NCBI GenBank assembly: GCA_027604005.1
Contig: JADGJT010000238.1
Span: 1-36,012, forward strand
DNA from: Dinochytrium kinnereticum
Taxonomy: Eukaryota; Chytridiomycota; Chytridiomycetes; Chytridiales; Chytridiaceae
DNA: 36,012 nt
Reading direction: 5' to 3'
The translations under genes were made by a program, and so were the position numbers. Shown piece by piece: positions 23,024-31,906 of the stretch (position 1 is its first letter; every line of letters starts with the position of its first letter). The notes under the pieces are model-generated. The model had not been told where the DNA came from, searched no databases, and saw nothing but the letters and a program-made list of their open reading frames with translations.

Positions 23024-23375
23024 GCTGATGGCCTTCTTTTTTTAATTTTTTTTTTTTATAGACAAACTTTTCAATGGAGTTTGTTTGGGTTGGGCCGACG
23101 GCCTACACCTTTCATTTTTCTTTTCTCTTTTCTGGTGCCGACGGCTAGCGACGCGCGTGAAGACGCGTTGGTTGACGCGTTGCGTACGGCATTCCTTCGC
23201 CTCCCAATCATAGATGAGACGTGGTTGCATGTCCAAAATTGGATAAGAAAAACGTGCGTTTTTAAAGTCAAATGGGATAAAAACTCATCCAAGTTGACGT
23301 TCTCAACCCTCCGCCCGAAATAAAAAAAACCCCAACAAAGCAGCATTTCGACCACCTCCACAAAAACAGACCGCC
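23024..23375. promoter_or_regulatory. Divergent promoter with two ACGCGT boxes
   Basis: The 352 bp between the Msp1 ATG and the small-gene ATG hold ACGCGT at 23163-23168 and 23175-23180, within a CpG-rich stretch (23150-23190) that also carries ACGCGCGT. A GCCGACGGC motif occurs twice (near 23096 and 23137). The hexamer is the MBF (MCB) site of yeasts; whether it works here is inference. Confidence 0.35.
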
Positions 23376-23617
23376 ATGCCTGCTCCAACCTCCCGTCGTA
23401 AGTCCAATCCATATCAAAATAGCCCACTTCCCCCATTCAAGCTAACACAACCACATCCTCCATTTTCTGTTTTAAAAGCACCCTCCCATCACTCTTCCAT
23501 GATTCTCATCAATACAACCACGACTACCTCCTCCCCAACGGACCCTGCCCCTCCGTCATCGACAGCGGAAACCCCAACATCTGCGACCTCCTCAACTGTT
23601 GCCAATCTGCCCTTTGA
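23376..23617 (+). CDS. Small protein of unknown function (65 aa)
   Basis: I favour two exons, 23376-23397 and 23442-23617, split by a 44-nt GTAAGT...TTCAAG intron. This reading gives 65 residues, including HDYLLPNGPCPSVIDSGNPN and ending NCCQSAL. Its wobble positions are overwhelmingly C over the whole second exon, as in well-supported neighbours. The rival model keeps the frame open to 23666, either unspliced or with an 81-nt intron; it gives a Thr/Ser/Pro-rich product typical of a shifted frame. I do not recognise the family. It has four cysteines in the last 25 residues, no signal peptide and no membrane helix. It is transcribed divergently from Msp1. Confidence 0.45.
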
Positions 23618-24235
23618 TCAGCAGGATCCCATGTATTATGTTATTCTGTCAGGACAGCTTATGTGAGCCTTGAGGTTTTGGATTTTCGGAAAGCTGTTTT
23701 GAAGGGAGGAAATAGTGGCTTTGTGTCTATTTTTATTATCGTATACCATTAATCGACTATTTTCAATGTTAAGTTACTGCTGTTATGTTTGTACCGTAGT
23801 TTTTTTCTTCATTTGCTTATGAGGCCTGCTGGACATTTGAATATATCGGTAATGGTTGTTAGGGCGACCCGAATGATGTTATGAAGCTCTTAGACATCCC
23901 GTTTCAAACAAGTCACTACCTCAACACCCAAGCCTTCGTATGCCAGGCAATAAATTGTGACGAGCGGTAGAACTTTAAAAAAAAACAAAAGGACAGAGCA
24001 GAGCAGAGTTCATTTATAAAAATTCAAGTGCCAGCGAAAAGCGATAGTTTTAACAAACGATAAATGCACCAAATCACCGACCGACTCCTCCATCCAGACT
24101 CACGGGTGCCATTCCCACCATCATTAAAGATCATACCGATTCCATCTAGACGTCCCAGAAAAATCCCGAGAGCCCCCCCTCCCCTCACCAAACTGCATCC
24201 GCAATCGACCTCCTCCAAACCGTTCACGTCATTCC
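23618..24235. other. Intergenic region, 3' ends of the small gene and SR gene
   Basis: About 620 bp with no convincing gene. An AATAAA signal lies at 23949-23954 on the plus strand. A GCAGA repeat occurs near 24000. The plus-strand open frame entering from 24064 lies largely opposite the SR gene's last exon and is a shadow of it. Confidence 0.5.
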
Positions 24236-25500
24236 TCACCTCATCGACCCACTTCTCGACCGTCTTCCACGCGGCGAGACACTTTCTCTCCTCACGCTCA
24301 TCTGCCTTTCACTCGGCGACACATCTCTCGACCAACCACGAGGAGACCCATCTCTGCGTCCACTCACCCTCCTCTCCCCTCCTAGACCCCTCCACCTTCC
24401 CGAATCCAACGCATCCCTTCTCCGATGATTTTCCATCAGCGGCCCCCTCTTATCCCGCTCAGACTCTGTCCGCGGAGGCGACCGTCTGCGTCTCTCGAGA
24501 TCAGGCGACAAAGACCTGCCGGGTTTTGAGGAGGTGGTTCGTGAGTGGGGGGGAATTCGGACACGAGAGGTTAGGGATCGGTCCTGGGGTGATGCTTGAA
24601 GGTTAGAAATAGGTAAAAAGATGAGGAAAGGAAGGACGGAGAGGAAGAAATAAAGAAGATTTACTTCAAATACTCTGACCCTAGATCCACCCACCATCCC
24701 ACCATCTAAAACCTCAACAGCTTTCCTCAGTTCCTCCCCAGTGGCGTACTCCAGTACCCTAAAAAAAATGAATGAATGAATAGATAGTCCCCAAAAAAAC
24801 ACCTTAAACGAAACCTCCTTCAGCAGAAAAAAACCCAGAAAAAAAACAGAAAAAGAAGGTAAAAGAAAAGGAAGAAACGAAACCCACCCTTCCCCCGCCC
24901 TCAAATCAGCAAACACAACGTCCCCTCCCTCCCTCCCAAAATCTTTCAAATCCTGCCACGAAACACCCTCTCCCACATTCTCCACGATCACGCGAAAGTT
25001 TGTTCGAATCGGTGGTCCATACTTGCTGGAGGTTGGGGCTGGGGTCAGGCGACGATCACCTTTGGACGGTTCAACCACCAGGCTGTAAAACGTAAGAAAC
25101 ACAAGAATGGATGAGGGGTTTTACCGTTCACCGAAAAAGGATGATCCGTTGAGCTGTTTTCAAATGTTGGTGGTGAGGTTTTCGGTGAGTTTGATCAGTT
25201 TACCTCCTCACAAGCTCTCTCAGAATCCGCTTTCATCTCAAAGTCCTACAAGAAGTCAATCCATGAGCCCCACATGAACCCTCATCATCAATCAACCAGA
25301 ATCAAAAACTCACCACGAACCCAAACCCATTCTTCAACGTAACCTTTCCTGACCACATCAGCAAAAAAAAGAAGGCAAGAAGAACAGAGAAACCACCATC
25401 CACCCACCTCCCTCACATCCCCAAACACCCCAAACAGTCTCCTGACGTCCTCCTCCCTCGCATCCGCCGACAGTCGGCCAAGGTAAAGCCTCGTCGACAT
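24236..25500 (-). CDS. SR-family splicing factor (two RRMs and RS tail)
   Basis: Seven minus-strand exons, 25500-25408, 25343-25314, 25245-25204, 25153-25125, 25082-24888, 24758-24665 and 24583-24236, give 276 residues. RRM1 starts STRLYLGRLSADAREEDV and has RNP1 as NGFGFVDF (residues 36-43), then ERLVVEPSKGDRR. The second domain is the SR-type pseudo-RRM, marked by SWQDLKD at residues 106-112, the invariant heptapeptide of this class. Residues 162-276 are rich in Arg-Ser and Ser-Pro pairs and end RRSRSGSMR. This is the architecture of SRSF1/4/5/6 and fission yeast Srp2: such proteins bind exonic enhancers, recruit the spliceosome in the nucleus and are phosphorylated by SRPK and CLK/LAMMER kinases. 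Small exons of 29-42 nt inside RRM1 are unusual and make the N-terminus hard to call from ORFs alone. Confidence 0.9.
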
Positions 25501-26269
25501 CTTCAGAGCCTGTCTTGACGGCTGCAGTGTTGTTGGGTTCGTGACAACTTTTGTGTCGAATGCCCAGGGTGCCAATTGTCAGTTTTGGCAGTCGCTTTTT
25601 TGTGCTGGCCCTTTACTCGACAACGACCACGTTACGGCAGCCACGTCTGCTGCGCTGCACCTCGCGGGAAGATGCCGCGACGCTGGAGAGGCCCACATTG
25701 GTGCGTGCGATGCGTGTCGGTAACATTCGATGACATTGCGAGCGATAAAAGTACAGCGGCTGGCAACATCTACTCTGTTCCGATAGATGTCCACTGGCAA
25801 CCAACCTCAGAGGTTTCATTTTCCCTCTCAACAAATGCTGTTTCTGCGCGCGTTGCATATCGCGTCTCAGCCAGGGATTAAGCCACCTCCGCGTCACCAC
25901 GGGAGCATCCGAGCCCATCGACAGAACACGCATGGAAATAAACCACAGGTTGACTTCACATCCATAAAAACAAAAAAGTATAAAAGAAAAAGAGATGTAT
26001 CCAACGCGTCCAATTATAAAAACACGAATCCATAAAAAGAAAAAAACAAAAACAACGATACGATGAGAAACGAAAGGGAAAGCAAAACGGACTCTAACCA
26101 CTCGCTTCCCCTCCAAAAACAACGACAAAGTAGAGAAATGAGACGGGAAAAAGATATCCGTGATAGCCCATCCCCCACAAAACTCCATAAACTATCAAAA
26201 AAAGGAAAAGAGATATACACAAGCCAGCCAACACACTCCAACCGGAATCCTCGACAACGACACCTCCTT
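25501..26269. other. Intergenic region between SR gene and Nem1
   Basis: About 770 bp. The part next to 25500 is the SR gene promoter; the A-rich part (25960-26250) is probably the Nem1 3' UTR side. Several 60-190 codon frames on both strands (for example 25576-25881 plus and 25613-26188 minus) overlap each other, have no domain and no coding-like wobble bias, so I call no gene. Confidence 0.5.
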
Positions 26270-27777
26270 CTAAACCCTCAAAGAAAGAACAGACCGAACA
26301 TCATCACAAAATCTCAGCGCATCCAAAAACGGTAGCAAATCAAGCAACGCCTCGTCCGTAACATCACTCGTCCAATTCTCAATCGGGATACCATTATCTA
26401 CCAAAAACAAGACCAAAACCAAAAAATAGAGACAAGCAATAAGTTAGCCTCTCACCCTACAAACCAACAGAAGAAAAGAAAGGAAAGAAAAACAAAACAA
26501 ACGAACATCACTTAAAACAAACCTTGATTAATCGCATACGACACAGGCGCATTATCCACCAAACACACTTGCGACAAATCCGGTTCAATGATGGACAAGT
26601 TCTTCATGTACCCTCCAGACCCAAGCGTGCACGATTCTCGGAAGAAGCGGCGAGAGATGAGGTTGCGGTTGGTGTCGAGCCAGTCTATGACAGGATCGGC
26701 ATATTCAGGCATAGAGGCGGTGAAGATGACAACTTTGTACCATTCGCTGACCTTTGGTTGGGGGAAGGGAAGGACGGTTAATTTTCAGATTAAGGGCTTC
26801 ATAACCCCCAGGGTTTCTGGAAACAGATAAAACTGAACAGGTAGACGGAGAAAATAGGGCAATGAACCCTTCAAGGACTCTTGCGTCCATGTTACCCCTC
26901 TTCCTTTTTGCTCTTGCCTTTACCAAAGAGCAAACAAAACAACCAATACCCAGAAAAAGAGAAAGAAAAAGGCAAAGAAACAAAAAGAAAAAACATTAAC
27001 CCAGAACCTGGCCCTCACCTTTCTCAGAAACAAATCCGCATAAGGTCTCTTATAAACATAATACAAACAAACATGCTTATCCACCAAAACCTCAATCATA
27101 TGATCATGGTACCGACTCCCAGAGCTCGTAGAATGAATCAACGTCTCATCCAAATCCAACACCAAAGTCTTCACCTTCGCCTTCCTCACCGGAGGCCCAA
27201 CAGGTCCCCCAACAACCATAGCCCTCAACCCAACCAAATCTCTCGACCCCTTCTTCTTCAACCGCGACCCGCGTCTCTTCAGCCCTGGAGAATCCGACGA
27301 CTCCTCCGTCGACGTCCCCGTCTTCAAGCCCCTCGAAGGTCTTCTCCGAACCATACTCGACGCAGCGGCCTCAAAGAGATCGTCAACGTCTTCATCAACG
27401 ATGGGGCTTCGAGCGTCCTCTGTTCCTACGCGGGTGCTCTTCTTTCTTGTGAGTTGGCGGGTGGGAGCCGGTGGTGGGGTTTGAAGCCAAGAGGCGACAG
27501 GGAGGAACGGGAAGAACCAAGATGATATGGCTATGAAGGAGGCGATAGTCCATGTTAAGAAGGTGGCGATGGTCGACTGAGGGGTGGTTGAGGTCGCCAG
27601 TCGTCTTTGTTTGAGTTTTGGTGGAGTGGTGGAGGGAGTGGCGCCCCAACGAGGGTCGGTGAACCGTCTCGGGTCAATGCCATCGGGAGAGGTGGTGGAA
27701 GGGGATGAGGAGGGTGGAACAGTGGAGGAGTGTGCCGTCGGCGGTGGTGGGTCTTCGGTCATGGTCAAAGTGGACAT
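26270..27777 (-). CDS. NEM1: Nem1/Dullard-type phosphatase (CTD-like HAD)
   Basis: Three minus-strand exons, 27777-27019, 26751-26523 and 26397-26270, give 371 residues. Nem1, with Spo7, dephosphorylates the phosphatidate phosphatase Pah1/lipin at the ER and nuclear envelope, switching lipid synthesis toward triacylglycerol. Seen are a Pro/Ser/Thr-rich N-terminus, one hydrophobic segment at about residues 70-98 ([19 protein letters not shown]), a basic RRRPSRG linker and the FCP1-like catalytic domain. That domain holds [12 protein letters not shown], with the DxDxT acid-base pair at about D208 and D210, and then [37 protein letters not shown], and [20 protein letters not shown] near the end. 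Splicing is needed to join the DNGIPIENW block. The 267-nt first intron is long for this window. No Spo7 gene is nearby. The ATG at 27777 is the first in frame; a second at 27762 is possible. Confidence 0.93.
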
Positions 27778-28423
27778 GAGCCGTGTGGAATGGCTCGCTG
27801 GTTTGTCTCTTCCTTGCCTATCTCCTGCCTCCCCCTGCAGACATCTACCGTCAACAGCGAGGTTCCAGAGGATGCCCGAATCGCAGACCTTGCGGGGCGT
27901 CTTTCGGCAGTGCGAACCAAACAGCCGTTCACAGGTGCAGTCGGCGCTATTAGCCAAAAATGTGGGGATTTTTTCCGAGACTTTTTTTCTCTAAGAAGCT
28001 GCGATCCTCTCGAAATGGATAACAGGACTCATGCAATAAAGATGTTGCGCGAAAAGAGGCTCAAGAACTGGAGGAAGATACACAGAGTGCGCGAAAAAGA
28101 AAAAGAAAAAGGTTCAGGTATTGTATTTACAGAGGGGCGAGCTGCATGATCTCCCCGCACGTCCTCCACAAGAGAAAGCTGGATGAAAAAACATAGGAAA
28201 GCAATGGCGCTAAAATGAAGGACGAAAACAATAGGATCAAAGTCCATAACTGTTTAAAGAAGAAGAAAAAAACAAAAACAAACCAAAAAAGAAAAGAAGG
28301 TAACTAACGGATATCAAAAAAAAAAAAACTAAAAACAACAACAAACAAAAACAAAGCACACCCCGCACTAGCACCTGTCTCGCATGGCATTATTTTACGA
28401 CGAAAGGAGCAAAATGCACCGAA
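27778..28423. other. Intergenic region between Nem1 and NMNAT
   Basis: About 650 bp. The side near 27778 is the Nem1 promoter. From about 28090 to 28370 the plus strand is strongly A-rich with AAAAAG and AAACAAA runs, probably the NMNAT 3' UTR side. Overlapping short frames have no domain. No gene is called. Confidence 0.5.
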
Positions 28424-29812
28424 TCAAGCCTTCTCAAAAGGAGGCGTGCAAGCCCCGCTCGCAGGAATATCCTCAGAATCCCCATCCTCACCACCCCCGT
28501 CCTCCAAATCATCATCAACAGGTGGGACCTCGCCTGGTTCATCCTCCCTATAAAGATTGTGCCGCCGAATGTAATCGATAACAGGATCAGGAAGAAGGTA
28601 CTTAACGGACATGTTCCTCTTGATAAAGAGTCGGATCTTGGTTGAGCTGATATCATTGTGGATGTATTGCTTGACGACGTAGACGCGTTTCTGAGGATGA
28701 GAGAGGAGTTAAGGTAATGATCTTTCGCTGTGAGAGCTTAAGTGACTTACGCGATGCTGGAAGAGCTTCTTGTTGGTTAGGAGGAAATCGTGAACGTCGG
28801 CACCCGTTCGCTCAATGATCATGCAACCAAAGTTTCCAAGAATAATGTCAAGCTGGCAAGTGGAAGAGTTAATCGACGTGCGTCGTAGCAAAATCGTAAA
28901 ATGAAATGCTGACACTCGAGTATACAGCCAAACGTGAACAGGCGAACCAAGGGAAAGGCCGAGATCAAAAACTCACATCAGATGGCAACCAAACCGGCAC
29001 TTTCACACCCTCCCGAATCTCCACAGACGCAAATGACTGAATAAGATCCCCACCAGCAATAAGAAGAATCCTGATACTCCGTCTCTCGCCTAACCGCCAT
29101 AAAATCAGTTAACACTTTTACCTTAACAAACAGAGAGAAAAAAAAACAAAAACAACCAGGACAAAAAAAACCTCACCATTCCTCAGCACAACCCCACCCT
29201 TACCCTCCTCATTAATATACCGATCAAAATGCTGCATGACCACCGCAGTCCTCTGCGAAACGGGCTGAGCCGCCTCCCACCCATCAACCATGAGCCAATC
29301 GCTATCAGCAACAGCAAGCTCACACATCCTCACACGGTGTTTATTCCTAGCAAGACCTTCCTTCTTATAAGCGCTAGACACTGGGGAAAAGTATCCTCCC
29401 ATGATCTCAAACTCCTCATGATCAGCAACGTAGTCTTGTGCCATTTCTATAAAAATAAACAAAAAACAGGTAGGGGTCAGCATCGTCAAAGGCGATGGGA
29501 AAGGCTTACCGAGCATGCGGAGATGGAGGTAGGTGATAGGCGAGTATGAACCGCAGGCGACCAGCACGAGCGGTGTCTTGGACTCATCTGTGGAAGCACA
29601 ATCAGTCCCGATCTACCACAAAACCCAAAGGTTCGCCCAACAGCAACCCCGCGCTCCCCCCCGGAAGAAACCTCAAACTCTTTTTTAAAAACAAATCCAA
29701 GAGCTAAAGAACCCACACCTTTCATAGTCCTCTGAAGTTTTTCAGTGGGGAAAACATACGGCGTCCTCCCATTCACCCTGGCAGCGGGTGCAAGCAACGT
29801 TCCATCAACCAT
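28424..29812 (-). CDS. Nicotinamide/nicotinate mononucleotide adenylyltransferase
   Basis: Six minus-strand exons, 29812-29719, 29587-29510, 29446-29177, 29089-28977, 28852-28751 and 28690-28424, give 307 residues. The enzyme condenses NMN or NaMN with ATP to form NAD or its deamido form, the last common step of NAD synthesis. The nucleotidyltransferase motif GSYSPITYLHLRML covers residues 44-57, with the catalytic histidine pair position at H53, and the second ATP-binding motif ISSTKIR is at 233-239. The middle also fits: VSSAYKKEGLA and HRVRMCELAV, then ILLIAGGDLIQSFA and WLPSD, and the LGNFGCMIIERTGAD strand. The C-terminus continues with a short acidic tail (about 35 residues) that is not part of the fold. 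Similar to yeast Nma1/Nma2 but shorter at the N-terminus. The first 31 residues carry no targeting signal. Confidence 0.94.
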
Positions 29813-30262
29813 CCTTCAACCACCCCAAGGGCACAGAGACCTCAAACAGCAGCGGGTCAACAGCTCAACGATGCGTAAAGGGAGCAGCAGGCAGGCTGAA
29901 CTCAACAGCAAAGAAGGCGATGGCAAAGGCGTTCGTTCGTTCAGAGTTTAAAGGGTTTGGAGATCGATCTGTTGGAATGTCAGATCCCGCAAAAAAAAAA
30001 AATTCAATGGGAGGGATTGGACATCGCCACGACCCCAAGGCAACTTTGCTGAGGCGACAGAGAGGACGGGACGGCTTGGAGGCGCCATTATTCGCTATGG
30101 TTAAAGCGAGAATGAAATTGCTGAAAAGCAGAGGCTGGGAGGGTGGGAGGGAGGGCAAGCCCTTTCTTATGCCTCAAGCTGACACGCTATGGCAAAGTCA
30201 ACTTTCCATCCGATGCCTGCATCGACGCGTTCCATCAACCATCTATTCAAAAAAAACACTGC
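29813..30262. other. Intergenic region, NMNAT promoter side
   Basis: 450 bp between the NMNAT start and the PIG-M stop, both on the minus strand. A 16-base block CGTTCCATCAACCATC, which covers the NMNAT start codon at 29798-29813, is repeated exactly at 30228-30243. An A run lies near 29990. No other gene is seen. Confidence 0.55.
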
Positions 30263-31851
30263 TCACTCCTTCTTAACCTTAACATCAACTCTAAACACCT
30301 TCCCCTGATGCGCCCAAATCATGCCTCCCAACACGATTCCATTACAGACCGCAAATACGGCGCCAGCCCCCCACAGCTGTCGAAAGGTGTTCCAGCCTTT
30401 ATGCTCGAGGAGGTAAGCAAATAAGAGCCAGAAAGCCTTTTAGAAGGATCAGAAAATACACAAGATTGAAAAAGGAATGAACTCAAACCTGTCCGAAAAC
30501 CCATAAACCGATCAGGGCGATGCCGAGGGTCTTGTGGGTGGTGAGGAGCCGACTTGATGTGAGGATGAGGGGAAGAAAACATAGATACCACATGAAGTAC
30601 TTTCAATAAGACAAAATGGTTGGTTTGAGCTTTAGGTTGGGGCACCAAGAAGCAAAGCGAGAAATAAAACAATAGAGGACCTACCTGTGACGTGACGACC
30701 TTGTTCATCATGACAAACGCAAAAGTCTGGGCAAAGAATGAAAAAGGTAGATCTTTTGCAAACACGATGCCAAGCCAGACAACCAACCCCATCTGCGGAA
30801 GGAAGGGCAGGAGGCCAGCCAGCATGTCACGCGAATCATGGTTGAGGTAGAGATGGTAGAAATAGAGGGAAAAGTTGTGGCGATGATCTTGACGAGTGAT
30901 GTGGTAAAGATACGTATGCTCGAGGAAGGGGTGTCCATATCTTTTTTTTTGTCGGGGGTGGGAAGGACGGTTCGACGTGAGCGAAATAGGTAAGGAACGA
31001 CAAAAGGAACGCAGGGAAACCTGAAAACCCACATTAAATACATGATCCCACTCAACGCAAAAAACACCCCACCACTCAGCAACCCAAACCAAACTCTCTT
31101 CCACCCAAAGAACCGTCTCACCCTCCCCATAACCCCCAACCCCCCCCAAACCACCCACAAACCAAAACACAAACGGATAAGCATAACAACAGGTAAAAAA
31201 ATAAACAATAACACACACCCCAAAACAACCCCCCCCCCAACCCTCAATCCAAAACCAAACGGGTATAGCATGAACAACAGGATAAACCTTCACATGAACC
31301 GCAACCCCAAACAGCACCGCCGCCCAACCCCGCCTCCCCTCCAAAAGGCACCCCAGCATCCCAACAACCAGTCCAGCAATTAAGCTCTCCGCATTCCCTC
31401 TCGTCGAAATAACCGCAACAAAAGGGTTCAACCCCCAACAGATGGCAACCATCTTGCGAGCAGTGTCAGTCGCAACGCCTCTTCTCACCAAGATTCTTTG
31501 GAGGACGCTGCCGACCATCAGATCGCATCCGGCAAACACAACCTTTCCAAACACCGGCCACATGACTGTGGGGGTCAGGATCCAGGCTAACAGTGGAGTG
31601 TATCGATAGGTTGATCGGTCGTAAGGAGATTGATGTGATGCAACGAGAGACGCGGCGTCAGTGAAGACGGCGTAGTCAATGTCCGTGTACTTTACAGGGG
31701 AATGAGCGTCCTGGTACGTTCCGAACGCAAGAAGGAAGATGCGGAGAAGAAGAGAGAGGTGGGGAGAGTACGTCCATAGACTAGATGCTGACAGTGATGC
31801 CGCAGTGTCCTTTCCCTTGAGCTTTGACGACGCTCTTGTTCCTGAGCCCAT
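30263..31851 (-). CDS. GPI14: GPI mannosyltransferase I (PIG-M/Gpi14), apparent 1-nt frameshift
   Basis: Four minus-strand exons, 31851-31021, 30940-30685, 30599-30489 and 30436-30263, give about 456 residues if one base is dropped in exon 1. PIG-M adds the first mannose to the GPI anchor precursor in the ER lumen. Seen are KYTDIDYAVFTDAA with the DxD-like catalytic acids (about D57 and D59), STYRYTPLLAWILTP, GLNPFVAVISTRGNAESL, HVKVYPVVHAIPV, and, after exon 1, FLEHTYLYHITRQDHRHNFS plus FAFVMMNKVVTSQYFMWYLC. Many membrane helices are apparent. The exon 1 frame changes near a run of ten C (31229-31238, G on the coding strand): before it the frame matches the family to HAIPVWFWIEG, after it the next frame gives WFGLLSGGVFFALSGIMYLMW. 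No canonical intron with the right phase explains this. The C-terminus KVKKE fits a KxKxx ER-retrieval signal. A natural lesion is not excluded. Confidence 0.85.
31229..31238. repeat. C10 homopolymer at the PIG-M frame break
   Basis: Ten C in a row on the plus strand (ten G in the transcript). The PIG-M reading frame is in register on one side and shifted by one on the other, as a single extra base would produce. Confidence 0.7.
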
Positions 31852-31906
31852 CGTCCTGTAGTCCCACGACAAAAGCCAGTAATATGTAATAATAAATATT
31901 TGGGGA
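31852..31906. promoter_or_regulatory. Very short divergent promoter, PIG-M/SSADH
   Basis: Only 55 bp lie between the PIG-M ATG (31851, minus) and the SSADH ATG (31907, plus). The centre is AT-rich (TAATATGTAATAATAAATAT). The two 5' UTRs must be very short, overlap, or start inside the neighbouring gene. If SSADH starts at its second in-frame ATG (31934) the gap is 82 bp. Confidence 0.6.

Noticed and set aside
23376..23666. Single 96-codon open frame, Ser/Thr/Pro-rich
   Set aside because: It reads through the intron in a frame whose C falls at the second codon position. The alternative frame has C at nearly every wobble base and a clean 44-nt intron, so the long frame looks like a shadow.
25576..26188. 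Several overlapping 60-190 codon frames on both strands
   Set aside because: They overlap one another, show no domain or wobble bias, and lie between two well-defined minus-strand genes.
27778..27957. N-terminal extension of Nem1 by about 60 residues
   Set aside because: The extension has only a TTG at its start and no ATG; the first in-frame ATG is at 27777.
27584..28149. Plus-strand frames opposite Nem1 exon 1 and upstream of it
   Set aside because: Antisense shadows of the Nem1 first exon; no recognisable motif.
31100..31230. Intron explaining the PIG-M frame change
   Set aside because: The only AG in the right place would follow GGGG, with no pyrimidine tract, and no GT donor of the needed phase lies in the preceding conserved block.
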